Positions 33,714 through 42,767 are shown, numbered from the stretch's first letter. The stretch is DNA of 64,000 bases from Microbacterium proteolyticum (GCF_029639405.1 NZ_CP121274.1:744001-808000), one strand, 5' to 3'. The notes: a model not told the origin generated them from the sequence alone. Numbers and translations: made by a program.

Positions 33714-34969
33714 GCCGACACCTCGGCCGCCTGGCGCTCGAGCCGCCGCGAGAGCAGACCGATGATGCCGGCCGGCACGGCGAGTACGAAGCTCGCGATC
33801 GCGAGCGTCATCGTGAAGCCCTGGTATCCGAGCCCGGACGCGAGGTTGGCGCCGATGACCGGGGTGAGCGCCGACCCCACCAGATACGTCGCCAGCAGCG
33901 GACCCGACCACCGCCCGTCCGCGTCCAGGGCGGCCGAGGTCGAGACGAAGAACGCGAAGACGAGGGCGTAGGTGGTGTTCCAAACGATGAAGACCACGAC
34001 GAACAGGGTAGGGTCGGTGACGTATCCCTGCACGATCTTCAGGATGCCACCGAGCACCAGCAGAACGATGAGCGGGATGCCGCGTCCCAGACGATCACCG
34101 ACGATCATCAGCCCGACCGAGGCGATCAGGCCGCCGGCCGTCGCACCCGACAGGGCGACGCCGAGCCCCTCGGGTGTGAGACCCGCCTGGTCGGCCCCCA
34201 TGACGCCGACCATCGCCCACAGCGAGTCCTCGCTCGCGGCCCACAGGGCGAACACGATCAGGAGCGTGAAGCCCGCGATGGTCACCGTGCGGGAGGGCTT
34301 GGCGGCCGAACGGAGCGTCCCGGTGGCCGGCACCTCGAGCGGGACGGCCGCCCCCGCCGTGGCTGCCGCTTGCACGGGGGCCGCCGGGGCGCCGGGCAGC
34401 CACGTCACGAGTGCGAGAGCGACGAGGCTGAACACCGCCATCGAGCCGAAGACGTCGATCGGGGCGAGTCCGATGAGCGGCACGACCGCGAGGACGACCG
34501 TGATGATGCCGCGGTTGGCGAGACCGTAGAAGCCCGCGACGCGGTCGGGGTTGCGGAAGGCCGCGATCGCGGCACCGGAGGCGGCGACCGCCCCACCCGC
34601 GCCGACTCCCCCGACCAGCAGACCGGGGAGGAGCAGCGCGGGAACGAGCGCCGCCAGGCCGAAGCCGACGACCGCGAGTGCGAGGCCGGCGCGCGCCACG
34701 GTGCGGCGCGAGCGACCGGCGCACAGCGGCGCGACCGCCAGCCCCGTGAGGGCGGTGAGGAGGAGGGCGCCGGTGACGAGCCAGCTGGCGGTGAGCACGT
34801 CGGCGCCGAGGCCCGTCTGCACGGCGATGATCATGTACGGCGACAGGTTGACGCCGAGGTAGCCGGCGATGCCGACGATGAACGTCGAGCCGGCCGTGGG
34901 GAATCGGAGCGGGACGCGGGAGGAGCCGACGGCGACGGTCGTCGCGGTGTCGCGGGTGGTGGAGGACAC
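33710..34969 (-). CDS. MFS transporter
   Basis: A 419-residue integral membrane protein with about twelve predicted helices, beginning near residue 30 (FIVGIAGYLGVNLSPYMIIA). A central hydrophilic loop (about 200-225) separates the two halves. It starts at GTG with AAAGG 6 nt upstream and heads the operon amidohydrolase-agmatine deiminase-amidase, so it is probably the importer for the compound these enzymes degrade. Divergent from the LacI regulator. Confidence 0.85.
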   Translation of the reverse strand: MSSTTRDTATTVAVGSSRVPLRFPTAGSTFIVGIAGYLGVNLSPYMIIAVQTGLGADVLTASWLVTGALLLTALTGLAVAPLCAGRSRRTVARAGLALAVVGFGLAALVPALLLPGLLVGGVGAGGAVAASGAAIAAFRNPDRVAGFYGLANRGIITVVLAVVPLIGLAPIDVFGSMAVFSLVALALVTWLPGAPAAPVQAAATAGAAVPLEVPATGTLRSAAKPSRTVTIAGFTLLIVFALWAASEDSLWAMVGVMGADQAGLTPEGLGVALSGATAGGLIASVGLMIVGDRLGRGIPLIVLLVLGGILKIVQGYVTDPTLFVVVFIVWNTTYALVFAFFVSTSAALDADGRWSGPLLATYLVGSALTPVIGANLASGLGYQGFTMTLAIASFVLAVPAGIIGLLSRRLERQAAEVSA

Positions 34970-35104
34970 GAGGACCTTTCGAGGGTGCCGGGAGACCGGC
35001 GAGTGGAATGGGGCCCCGGGCGGATCGTCGTCGATCGCAACCGGATGAGGCCGAGGCTAGAGACCGGGTGTTTCGGTTCTCGCGCCCGTCGTGTTTCGAG
35101 ATCA

Positions 35105-35116
35105 TTAAACGTTTAA
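35105..35116. promoter_or_regulatory. LacI-family operator TTAAACGTTTAA
   Basis: A perfect 12-bp palindrome with the central CG typical of LacI-family sites, unusually AT-rich for this genome. It lies in the 198-bp divergent gap, 136 bp upstream of the MFS gene and 51 bp upstream of the regulator. A TAGCCT -10 candidate for the MFS operon lies at 35054-35059 on the minus strand. Confidence 0.7.
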
Positions 35117-35153
35117 GTAGCGCATCGCGCAAGGGCGGGTTTCCCGGTTCGGG

Positions 35154-35159
35154 TAGCGT
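35154..35159 (+). promoter_or_regulatory. -10 (TAGCGT) for the LacI-type gene
   Basis: TAGCGT ends 8 nt before the GTG start of the regulator and no Shine-Dalgarno is present, so the transcript may be leaderless. The palindromic operator lies about 38 bp upstream. Confidence 0.45.
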
Positions 35160-35167
35160 CGGCTCCC

Positions 35168-36199
35168 GTGACCCCCCGCAAGCCGACGCTCCACGACGTG
35201 GCCGCTGCCGCGGGCGTGTCGATCGCGGCGGTGTCCTTCGCCCTGCGCGACAAGCCGGGCGTCTCGCCCGAGACGAAGGACCGGGTGCTCGCCGCCGCGC
35301 GCGAGCTCGGGTACACGGTCAACGTCCCCGCCCGCAGCCTCCGCACCTCCCGGTACGGGGCGATCGGGCTGTACCTGCCGCCCGGATCGACCCGGCTGCC
35401 GTACTACACCGAGTTCGCCTTCGGCGTCGTGGATGCCGCCGACCGCCTCGGACTCTCCGTCATCCTGCTGCCCCATCGCGACACCGACGACGCCTCCCCG
35501 CCGACCGCCTTCGTCGACGGGTACATCGTCGTGGATGCCACGACCGAGGATGCCGGCATCCGGGGCATCCTCGACGCGGGGCGACCGGTCGTGAGCGGCG
35601 AGCACGTGCTCGGCGGCGACGAACGGGTCAGCGGGAGCGTCGTCTACGACCACGTCACGGCGACGACCCGACTGCTCGACCATCTCGCCGCCGCCGGCGC
35701 GCACCGGATCGCCGCCGTACTGCCGCCGGACGGAACCGTGTGGAGCCGGGACGTGGCGGACGCGTACGTCGCGTGGACCGCGGGGCGCGGCGACGAACCG
35801 CTGTCGCGCCGCATCGGGTTCATCCCCACGGCGGCCGAGGTCACGGCGGCCGTCGACGACCTGCTGACCGTCGCGGAGGTCGACGCGGTCGTCGTCGTCC
35901 CGAGCGGATCTGCGGCTCCGGCCCTGGACTCCGCCCTGCGCGCGGGCCGGCGCGTCGGGGAAGACCTGCTCCTGGCCGCGTACGTCGACGAGCCCCTGCA
36001 CGGACTGCTCACACCCAGCGTCACGTCGTTCGACCTCGAGCCCCGCGACGTCGGCGCGACCTGCGTCGCGCTGCTCGCGGAGGTGTGGGATGCCGAACCC
36101 CACGACCGCGTCCGCGCCGTCCAGCCGCGACTCCTCGTGCGCGACAGCACCTCGCCGGGCGGTCCCGGTCGCCGAATCGCCGAGACTGCATCCGGCTGA
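35168..36199 (+). CDS. LacI-family transcriptional regulator
   Basis: A 343-residue repressor. The N-terminal helix-turn-helix is standard (LHDVAAAAGVSIAAVSFALR) with the hinge helix NVPARSLRTSRYGAIGLYLP, followed by a periplasmic-binding-like sensor domain (DGYIVVDATTEDAG; HLAAAGAHRIAAVL). GTG start. It almost certainly controls itself and the divergent MFS-amidohydrolase-agmatine deiminase-amidase operon through the palindrome between them. The effector is unknown. Confidence 0.92.
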   Translation: MTPRKPTLHDVAAAAGVSIAAVSFALRDKPGVSPETKDRVLAAARELGYTVNVPARSLRTSRYGAIGLYLPPGSTRLPYYTEFAFGVVDAADRLGLSVILLPHRDTDDASPPTAFVDGYIVVDATTEDAGIRGILDAGRPVVSGEHVLGGDERVSGSVVYDHVTATTRLLDHLAAAGAHRIAAVLPPDGTVWSRDVADAYVAWTAGRGDEPLSRRIGFIPTAAEVTAAVDDLLTVAEVDAVVVVPSGSAAPALDSALRAGRRVGEDLLLAAYVDEPLHGLLTPSVTSFDLEPRDVGATCVALLAEVWDAEPHDRVRAVQPRLLVRDSTSPGGPGRRIAETASG

Positions 36200-36247
36200 C
36201 AAGGCCACTGCACGCTGCAGTGGGTTCGTCACGCGGATGCAGTCTCG
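36181..36247. repeat. nested inverted repeats after the LacI-type gene
   Basis: Outer arms CGAGACTGCATCCG (36181-36194) and CGGATGCAGTCTCG (36234-36247) pair perfectly over 14 bp. Inside them CCACTGCA (36205-36212) pairs with TGCAGTGG (36216-36223). The left outer arm overlaps the last codons of the regulator gene. A terminator role is possible, but there is no U-tract. Confidence 0.7.
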
Positions 36248-36313
36248 CGGGTCGGGCACCCCGACCGGCGCCGCGACCGACCCCCCGCCACGCGGCCGGG
36301 ACGCCGCGCGACC

Positions 36314-36319
36314 TAGAGT
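36314..36319 (+). promoter_or_regulatory. -10 (TAGAGT) for the SARP-type gene
   Basis: TAGAGT ends 7 nt before the GTG at 36327. No Shine-Dalgarno is seen. An in-frame GTG also overlaps the hexamer at 36318, but the spacing favours 36327. Confidence 0.45.
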
Positions 36320-36326
36320 GAACACC

Positions 36327-39158
36327 GTGCAGGTGAGGTTCTTCGGCGGCCTCTCCGTGTCGTCGGGCGCGGACGAGGGAGCGATCCCCGGACGCGGGCA
36401 GCAGGCGCTGCTGCTGCGTCTCGCCGTCGACGCCGGGACCACCGTCGGATACCGGGCCCTCGCCGACGACGTGTGGCCCTCCGACTCCCCGGATGATCCC
36501 CGCGCAGCTCTGCAGTCGCTGGCATCCCGCCTGCGCCGGGCCCTCCCCGACGGGATGCTCGCGTCGGTTCCGGGCGGCTACCGGCTCGACCTCGCGCGCG
36601 ACGCCGTCGACATCACGCGGTTCCAGGATCTCGTCGCGGCGGCCCGCGCGGACGGCGACCCCGCGCTCGCCCGCGACGCGCTCGCGCTGTGGACCGGCGA
36701 CCCGTGGATCCCGCACGACGGCTTCGACTGGCTCGTGCGCGACCTGTGGCAGGACCGCGGACACGCGGAACGTCTGGTCGTGGCATCCCCTCCCCCCGCC
36801 CCGGAGGCCGCGAGGGTCCCCGCCGCGATCGCCGGGCTCGTCGGTCGCGCGGCCGAGCTGGGGGCGATCCGCGATCGCCTCGGCACCGACCGCCTCGTCA
36901 CGATCATCGGACCGGGCGGAGCCGGCAAGACCACGCTCGCACTCAAGACCGTGCGCGCCACCCCTGACGTCCTGGTCGTCGAGCTCGCGCCGGCCGCCGC
37001 CGGAGAGGTCTGGGCTGCCCTCGCGGGCGCTGTCGGACACGGCATCCGGCTGAACGAGACGACCACGACCCCGCCGATGTCGCCGCGCGAGCGCGTGCTC
37101 GAGGCCGTCGCCGGGCGCGACGTGGTCGTCGTCCTCGACAACTGCGAGCACGTGATCCGCGAGGCCGCCGAAGTCGCACAGACGCTGCTTCTCCGCACGC
37201 CGGGCCTGCGGATCCTCGCGACGAGCCGCGAACCGCTGGGCGTCGTCGGCGAAGCGTTCGTCGACCTCGGCCCCCTGCCCGCCCTCGACGCCGACGAGCT
37301 GTTCGCCCGGCGCGTCCGCTCGGCGCGCGGCATCCCGCCCTCCCCCGACGAGCGCGAGACAGCGACGAGCATCGTGCAGCGCCTCGACGGCCTCCCCCTC
37401 GCGATCGAGTTGGCCGCGGCCCGTGCGCGCACCCTCACGTTCGCCGAGATCGACGCGGGCCTCAGCGACCGCTTCGCGCTGCTCGCGAACGGTCCGCGCC
37501 TCAGCCCCGGCCGTCACCGCACGCTCCGCGCCCTCATCGACTGGAGCTGGGACACGCTCACCGACGCCGAGCGGGTGGCCCTGCGCGCGTCGTCGGTGTT
37601 CCCCGACGGGATCGGCAGCGGTGACGCCGACGCGATCGCCGACGCCTTCGGGGTGGATGCCACGGTGTTCGACGCCCTCGTGGACCGCTCACTGCTCGTG
37701 CGGCGCGACGGACGGTTCCGGCTGCTCGAGACGGTCCGCGAGTACGGGCTCGACCGGCTGCGCGCCGAGGGCGCCGAGACCAAGTTCCGCGAGCGGGCGG
37801 CCGACGTGCTCACCGTCCTCGCCGCCGAGCGCGAGAGCACGATGCGCGGACCGGGTCTGCGGGCCGGGCTCGCGTGGTTCGACGCCAACGAGGAGAACCT
37901 GTCGTCCGCGCTGCGCACGCGCACGGTCGGCCCGGACCGGCGACCGGGCCGGCGGCTGCTGCGCGCGCTGCTCTGGGCGTGGGCGGTGCGCGAACGCGTC
38001 GAGGAACTGCGCCCCGCCCTCGCAGCTTTCGCCGATCCGGACGCACCGCTCGACGACGAGCCGGGCGTCGTGATCGAATCGCTGGCGCTGTTCTCCGATG
38101 CGTTCCCCGAACCGGGCGAGACTCCGACGTTCGATCCCGCGCGATTCCGGGCCCGGCGCCTCGCGCTCGAACAGGCGGCATCCCGTCATCCCTCCGAGGT
38201 CACCGTCCTGGTGGCCCCGCTCCTCCGCCTCGCCGAGACCGTGCTGCAGGCGCACGGCTCACCGGCCGGCCGCGCGTGGCACGTCGATGTCTCGGACGAC
38301 GAGATCACGTCGGCGCCCCCGTGGTCGCGCGCGACGCTCCACATGCTGCGCGCCGGCGCCGCGCAGAACGCCGGCGACGCGGCGGCCCTCGGCGTCGAGA
38401 GCGAGCGGGCGCTGCGCATCTTCAGCGAGGTGGGAGACCCGTGGGGCACGGGCATCGCCAGTCAGCTGCGGTCCGAGTGGCTCATCCTCGCGGGTCGACT
38501 CGAGGACGCGCTGGTCGTGAGCGACGACGCCGCCCGGATCGTGGACGGCCTGTCGTCGGTGTCCGACCTCCTGCAGATGCGGGCGCAGTCCGTCGGCATC
38601 CTGCTCCGGCTCGGCCGGCTCGACGACGCACGCACGCGCGCGGCCGACATGGAGGCGGTCGCCGCCGCCGACGGCTCGGTCCGCGCCCTCTCCCAGGCGC
38701 GGATGGCCGCGGCCCAGGTCGAGATCTCGGCGGGAGACGGCGTGGCGGCTCTGCGCCAGTCGCAGGCGATCCGCCTCGAACCAGGGTTCCCCGACCAGAT
38801 CACGGCGTGGGCGGGCGCGCAGCGCGCGCAGGCGCTCATCCTCCTCGACCGCCTCGATGAAGCCCGCGCCGCCCTCCGGGAAGCGCTGCCCCTCGCGGTC
38901 CGGTCGCACGACCACCCGATCGTCGCGGCCGTCCTCGTCGCCGTCGCCGGATGGAGCGCCGCGTCGGGCCGCCCCGACGTCGCGCGCGAAGCGCTGGCCC
39001 GGGCCGAAGCCGTCCGCGGCGCGGCGGACGAACGCGATCCGTTCCGGCGCTGGGTCGACGAACGCCTGAGCGCGGACACCGGAGAGGCTCCGGCATCCGC
39101 GCCCGGCATCCCTCTGGGAGAAGTGGATGCCGACGTGCTCCTGGCGCTGCTCGACTAG
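36327..39158 (+). CDS. AfsR/SARP-type regulator with NB-ARC-like ATPase
   Basis: A 943-residue protein. The N-terminus is an OmpR-type winged helix (VQVRFFGGLSVSSG; QQALLLRLAVDAG; SLASRLRRALPDG) with only a short bacterial-transcription-activator-like segment. An NTPase follows, with Walker A IIGPGGAGKTTLALK at about 193-207, Walker B VVVVLDNCEHVI and the LATSREPLGV and LPLAIELAAAR motifs of the AfsR/NB-ARC group. The C-terminal 350 residues are TPR-like helical repeats. Such regulators respond to nucleotides and often phosphorylation. It is convergent with the ABC exporter, whose genes end at its stop. Confidence 0.88.
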   Translation: MQVRFFGGLSVSSGADEGAIPGRGQQALLLRLAVDAGTTVGYRALADDVWPSDSPDDPRAALQSLASRLRRALPDGMLASVPGGYRLDLARDAVDITRFQDLVAAARADGDPALARDALALWTGDPWIPHDGFDWLVRDLWQDRGHAERLVVASPPPAPEAARVPAAIAGLVGRAAELGAIRDRLGTDRLVTIIGPGGAGKTTLALKTVRATPDVLVVELAPAAAGEVWAALAGAVGHGIRLNETTTTPPMSPRERVLEAVAGRDVVVVLDNCEHVIREAAEVAQTLLLRTPGLRILATSREPLGVVGEAFVDLGPLPALDADELFARRVRSARGIPPSPDERETATSIVQRLDGLPLAIELAAARARTLTFAEIDAGLSDRFALLANGPRLSPGRHRTLRALIDWSWDTLTDAERVALRASSVFPDGIGSGDADAIADAFGVDATVFDALVDRSLLVRRDGRFRLLETVREYGLDRLRAEGAETKFRERAADVLTVLAAERESTMRGPGLRAGLAWFDANEENLSSALRTRTVGPDRRPGRRLLRALLWAWAVRERVEELRPALAAFADPDAPLDDEPGVVIESLALFSDAFPEPGETPTFDPARFRARRLALEQAASRHPSEVTVLVAPLLRLAETVLQAHGSPAGRAWHVDVSDDEITSAPPWSRATLHMLRAGAAQNAGDAAALGVESERALRIFSEVGDPWGTGIASQLRSEWLILAGRLEDALVVSDDAARIVDGLSSVSDLLQMRAQSVGILLRLGRLDDARTRAADMEAVAAADGSVRALSQARMAAAQVEISAGDGVAALRQSQAIRLEPGFPDQITAWAGAQRAQALILLDRLDEARAALREALPLAVRSHDHPIVAAVLVAVAGWSAASGRPDVAREALARAEAVRGAADERDPFRRWVDERLSADTGEAPASAPGIPLGEVDADVLLALLD

Positions 39159-39958
39159 GCCTTCCGCATGTAGGCGCGCACCGTCAGCGGCGCGAACACC
39201 GCCACGATGACGGCCGCGCCGACCAGCGACAGGACGGCGTCCGAGCCGAGCGTCCCGGAGTTCACGAGATCGCGGACCGCGGTGACCACGTGCGACACCG
39301 GGTTGATGTCGACGAACCACTGCAGCCACGAGGGCATCGTGTTCGAGGGCACGAAGGCGTTCGAGAGGAACGTGAGCGGGAACAGGATCAGGATCGAAAC
39401 GCCCTGCACGCTCGACGCGGTCCGCGCGATCACGCCGAAGAACGCGAAGATCCAGCTGATCGCCCACGAGCAGACGATGACCAGGATGCCGGCGAGCACG
39501 ACCGCACCGAGGCCACCGGCGGGCCGGAAGCCCATGATGAAGCCCATCGTGAACGTCAGCGTCGTCGCGATCGCGTAGCGGACCGTGTCGGCGAGCAGCG
39601 CTCCCGACAGCGGTGCGATGCGCGCGATCGGCAGCGACCGGAACCGGTCGAACACGCCCTTGTCCATGTCCTCGCGCAGCTGCACGCCCGTCACGACCGA
39701 GGTCGTGATGACGGTCTGCACGAGGATGCCGGGGATGATGATCGGCAGGTAGCTCGCGACGTCGCCGGCGATCGCGCCGCCGAAGATGTACGTGAACATC
39801 AGGGTGAACAGGATCGGCTGCACCGTGACGTCGATGAGCTGCTCGGGGGTGCGGCGGATCTTCAACAGTCCGCGCCAGGCCATGGTGAGGGTGTTGCGGA
39901 ACGTTTGACCCAGCCCCGCGGTGCGGGGCAGATCGCGGGCGATCGTGATCGCGGTCAT
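39155..39958 (-). CDS. ABC-2 type exporter permease (DrrB-like)
   Basis: A 267-residue membrane protein with six predicted helices and the ABC-2 motifs TVQPILFTLMFTYIFGG, PGILVQTVITTSVVTGVQLR, MDKGVFDRFRSLPI and ILFPLTFLSNAFVP. This is the DrrB-type partner of drug or lipid exporters. The ATG overlaps the ATPase stop by four bases, and its own stop overlaps the convergent regulator end by four bases. Substrate unknown. Confidence 0.88.
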   Translation of the reverse strand: MTAITIARDLPRTAGLGQTFRNTLTMAWRGLLKIRRTPEQLIDVTVQPILFTLMFTYIFGGAIAGDVASYLPIIIPGILVQTVITTSVVTGVQLREDMDKGVFDRFRSLPIARIAPLSGALLADTVRYAIATTLTFTMGFIMGFRPAGGLGAVVLAGILVIVCSWAISWIFAFFGVIARTASSVQGVSILILFPLTFLSNAFVPSNTMPSWLQWFVDINPVSHVVTAVRDLVNSGTLGSDAVLSLVGAAVIVAVFAPLTVRAYMRKA

Positions 39959-40965
39959 GAGCGGACTCCTTCCAGGTCGGCGGCGGTTTCGCGCGCCGCG
40001 TCGTCGTCGGCCGGCACTCCGCTGCCGGTGAGCGTGAGGAACACCTCGTCGAGGGTCGGCTGCTGCACGCTGAACTCGCTCAGGTGCACGCCGGCCGCGC
40101 GGAAGGCCACCAGCAGATCGGTGACCTCGTCGGGGTCGGACATCGGCACCGTGAGGCGCGCCGCCTCTGGAGAAACGACGGCCGTGGCATTCAGGACCCG
40201 CGCGATGGTCGCTCGGGCGACCTCGAGGTCGGAGCCCGGCTGCAGGCGCAGCACCAGCGACGCCTGACCGACGGATGCCTTGAGCTCGAGCGCCGTGCCC
40301 TCGGCGACGACGCGTCCGCGGTCGATCACGGCGATGCGGCCGGCGAGCTGGTCGGCCTCGTCGAGGTACTGCGTCGTGAGCACGACGGTGGAGCCGGTCG
40401 AGACCAGCCGCCGGATCGTGTCCCACATCTGCCCGCGGGTGCGGGGGTCGAGGCCCGTCGTCGGCTCGTCGAGGAAGATGAGCGGCGGTTGGGCGATGAG
40501 GGATGCCGCGAGGTCGAGGCGACGGCGCATGCCGCCGGAGAACTTCGCCAGCGGACGGGATGCCGCCTCGGTGAGGCCGAACTCCTCGAGGAGCTCGGTG
40601 GACTTGCGGCGGGCATCGGCCCGCGACAGCCCGAGCAGGCGGGCGAAGATGATGAGGTTCTCGGTGGCCGAGAGTTTCTCGTCGACCGAGGCGAACTGCC
40701 CGGTGAGGCCGATGAGCTGCCGCACGATGTGCGCGTCCTTGACGACGTCGTGGCCGAAGATCTCGGCCCGCCCGCCGTCGGGACGCAGCAGCGTCGTCAG
40801 CATGCTGATGGTGGTGGTCTTGCCGGCACCGTTGGGGCCGAGAACGCCGTAGACGGTCCCGGCTTCGACGACGAGGTCGACGCCGTCGACGGCCCTGTTC
40901 GAGCCGAACGTCTTGACGAGCCCTTCGGCTCGCACCGCGGGAACGCGGGTGGATGAGGTGGTCAT
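39955..40965 (-). CDS. ABC exporter ATPase (DrrA-like)
   Basis: A 336-residue ATPase. Walker A GPNGAGKTTTISML (about residues 43-56), Q-loop LTGQFASVDEKLSATENL, signature KFSGGMRRRLDLA, Walker B LIFLDEPTTGLDP and switch histidine replaced in TTQYLDEAD are all in order. The C-terminal part (VSPEAARLTVPMSDPDEV and onward) is the DrrA-type extension. Forms a two-gene exporter with the permease. It could protect against an antibiotic, but there is no further evidence. Confidence 0.9.
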   Translation of the reverse strand: MTTSSTRVPAVRAEGLVKTFGSNRAVDGVDLVVEAGTVYGVLGPNGAGKTTTISMLTTLLRPDGGRAEIFGHDVVKDAHIVRQLIGLTGQFASVDEKLSATENLIIFARLLGLSRADARRKSTELLEEFGLTEAASRPLAKFSGGMRRRLDLAASLIAQPPLIFLDEPTTGLDPRTRGQMWDTIRRLVSTGSTVVLTTQYLDEADQLAGRIAVIDRGRVVAEGTALELKASVGQASLVLRLQPGSDLEVARATIARVLNATAVVSPEAARLTVPMSDPDEVTDLLVAFRAAGVHLSEFSVQQPTLDEVFLTLTGSGVPADDDAARETAADLEGVRS

Positions 40966-41033
40966 GACGACAGGATGCGCCGCGGGCTCTGTCGCGCCGC
41001 TGTCACGGCGGGGGTGGTGCTGTCACGACGCTG

Positions 41034-42287
41034 TCAGGGCCGCTCGACAGGCGCCGTCCTCACGAACACCGTGAGCAGGGGTGCTCCGTCGGGGGCCGAG
41101 AAAGAGTCGATCACCTCGCGCAGCGAACCCCCAAGAAGGTGGGAGTATCCGATCACCGGATGCACGATGTCCCGGTCGACGAGGCGCACCGGAAGCGCGA
41201 CCCCGTCGCGACGCAGTCCCGTCCATCGCCCCTCCGCGCGAAACGGCTCGAAGCCGTCCGCGGCCTCGTCCCAACCGTGAGGCAGCGAGATACGCGGCAA
41301 CCGACGATGCCTGATGCTCGGCGACATGAGCTCGACGAGGAACACTTCGACGAAGCTCAACGTCACCGCCCACATGAGCTCTTCCGGCTCCCCCGCCCGG
41401 TCCGCCCGGGTAAGGAGGTACCCGTCCGGCACCGCCGCGACGGTGTATCTGATCTCGCCGCCCGCGTTGGCAAGAGTGAGGGACGTGACGTCGTGGTGAG
41501 GGCGGTAACCCGCCTGAGCCGCGAAGGTGATCAGGGCCGGATCGAGCACGATCTCGGATGCCACCGGCTCCGCCCATCCGTGGGATTCGAGGAATCCGTA
41601 CGGGATGCGTGATCTGATCTCTCGGTCGAGGTGTCTCAGCACGAGGGGGAGTTCCGACAAGGGCGGCCAGTGCCCGCCCGCGGGTGTGATGGACACCCCG
41701 CGCTCGCCGTGGACGATGGCGAATCCGAAACTGCCGCGATCGTAGTTGAACCGGACCGGGAAGTAGTTGTAGATCTCGAAGACGACCGAGAACTCGACGT
41801 GACCATCGCTGTCCACGAGGTCCTGGACGGTGAGACGACTGACCCGTGTTCCGAGGATGTCACGCAGGGCGCGCACGACCCGGTGGGCATGTTCTGCCGC
41901 ACCCTTTCCCGCCGAGCCGTCGATTCGAGGGGCGTCACCCGCCTCGCGCGCCGCGAGGTACTTGTCGGGGATTCGGAGCCGCACTCGCTCATCCAGTTCA
42001 TGGAAGAGGCGCTCGAGGTCATCGAGTCGCAGAGTATCCGTGGGGCCGAGAAGCAGAGACACGGAGGAGTCACGGAATGGGATACCGAAGCCGAAGATCC
42101 CGCGCTCAGAGGAGAAGTCGATCTCCCAGAAGTCGTACAGCACGAATGTGGCTCGCAAAGACGGGCGCTCACCCTCTACGAGTTCGCGGAAGATCAACCC
42201 CTCTTGATCTTTCTCGAACACCGCGGTGAGTGCTCTACTGAACTCGGCAGCAAGCCTCCCCATCGGCCCGAGATCCGGCACTCTCAT
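41034..42287 (-). CDS. three-domain immunity fusion: two unknown repeats plus Imm61-like
   Basis: A 417-residue protein. Residues 9-115 and 132-245 are two copies of an unnamed domain (VLYDFWEIDFSSERG with RLRIPDKYLAA; EIYNYFPVRFNYDRG with SRIPYGFLESHGW), also present alone at 18832-19233. From about 258 an Imm61/TNT-antitoxin-like domain follows: LITFAAQAGYRPHHD, GGEIRYTVAAVPDGYLLTRA, LVELMSPSIRHRRLPRISLP. No toxin with a matching TNT domain lies beside it; the nearest upstream gene is the ADP-ribosyltransferase-like cassette. It looks like an accumulated anti-toxin armoury in one chain. The start ATG is followed by a second in-frame ATG eight codons on. Confidence 0.7.
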   Translation of the reverse strand: MRVPDLGPMGRLAAEFSRALTAVFEKDQEGLIFRELVEGERPSLRATFVLYDFWEIDFSSERGIFGFGIPFRDSSVSLLLGPTDTLRLDDLERLFHELDERVRLRIPDKYLAAREAGDAPRIDGSAGKGAAEHAHRVVRALRDILGTRVSRLTVQDLVDSDGHVEFSVVFEIYNYFPVRFNYDRGSFGFAIVHGERGVSITPAGGHWPPLSELPLVLRHLDREIRSRIPYGFLESHGWAEPVASEIVLDPALITFAAQAGYRPHHDVTSLTLANAGGEIRYTVAAVPDGYLLTRADRAGEPEELMWAVTLSFVEVFLVELMSPSIRHRRLPRISLPHGWDEAADGFEPFRAEGRWTGLRRDGVALPVRLVDRDIVHPVIGYSHLLGGSLREVIDSFSAPDGAPLLTVFVRTAPVERP

Positions 42288-42320
42288 CCCATTCCCTTTG
42301 CATTGCAGGCCATTGCAGGC

Positions 42321-42767
42321 TCACTCGACGAAGAAGCGGCCCGGGCTCGTGATGTCGACCCGAGGTGCAAAGCGAGCCGGCTCGAGTATGAGTGCCAGGT
42401 CGTCGTCCGAGACCATGGGGGCGATTTCCCCGCTCGGGGACACCTCCCTCACGACTTGCACGCTGAACCCCTCGACGAGATGCACCCCGGTGGCCGGGGT
42501 GAGCGTGGACCCTGGAAGGAGCGCAACCTCGGCCTCCGCGGGGTGACGGGAGAGCGGCCCGATCTCGCGTCCCGAAACCGAGACGATCGCGTGAAGGGAG
42601 GGAGCGCGGAAGTTCTCGGACGCCACCCGCGCATCCTTCGACGTGGGAAGAGGCGCCTGCAGGGTGAACGGCGTCGTCAGCTCGAAGCCCGCCCCCCTCC
42701 ACACCACACCGCGGAAGATCGGCAATTTCGCGAGGGCGTCTTCCAGACGCCCAGGACCATCAGTCAC
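42321..42767 (-). CDS. orphan ADP-ribosyltransferase-like toxin cassette
   Basis: A 148-residue protein with the R-S-E order of arginine-type mono-ADP-ribosyltransferases: R24 in VVWRGAG, a degenerate STS motif at LPTSKDARVASENF (T42-S43), and ExE at HPAEAEVALLPG (E78, E80). There is no N-terminal secretion or targeting domain, so it looks like a displaced C-terminal toxin tip. Its first codons (MTDGPGRLED) are repeated in a truncated form at 43347-43397. It overlaps the end of the upstream gene by 8 bp. It could still be active in recombination with a toxin gene; that is inference. Confidence 0.6.
   Translation of the reverse strand: MTDGPGRLEDALAKLPIFRGVVWRGAGFELTTPFTLQAPLPTSKDARVASENFRAPSLHAIVSVSGREIGPLSRHPAEAEVALLPGSTLTPATGVHLVEGFSVQVVREVSPSGEIAPMVSDDDLALILEPARFAPRVDITSPGRFFVE

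Noticed and set aside
42301..42320. Two adjacent copies of CATTGCAGGC
   Set aside because: Only a 10-bp tandem at the gap between two genes; too short to interpret.
42235..42702. Alternative minus-strand frame overlapping the ADP-ribosyltransferase-like gene
   Set aside because: The frame at 42321-42767 has the coherent R-S-E motif order and follows the upstream gene with a short overlap; the alternative has neither.
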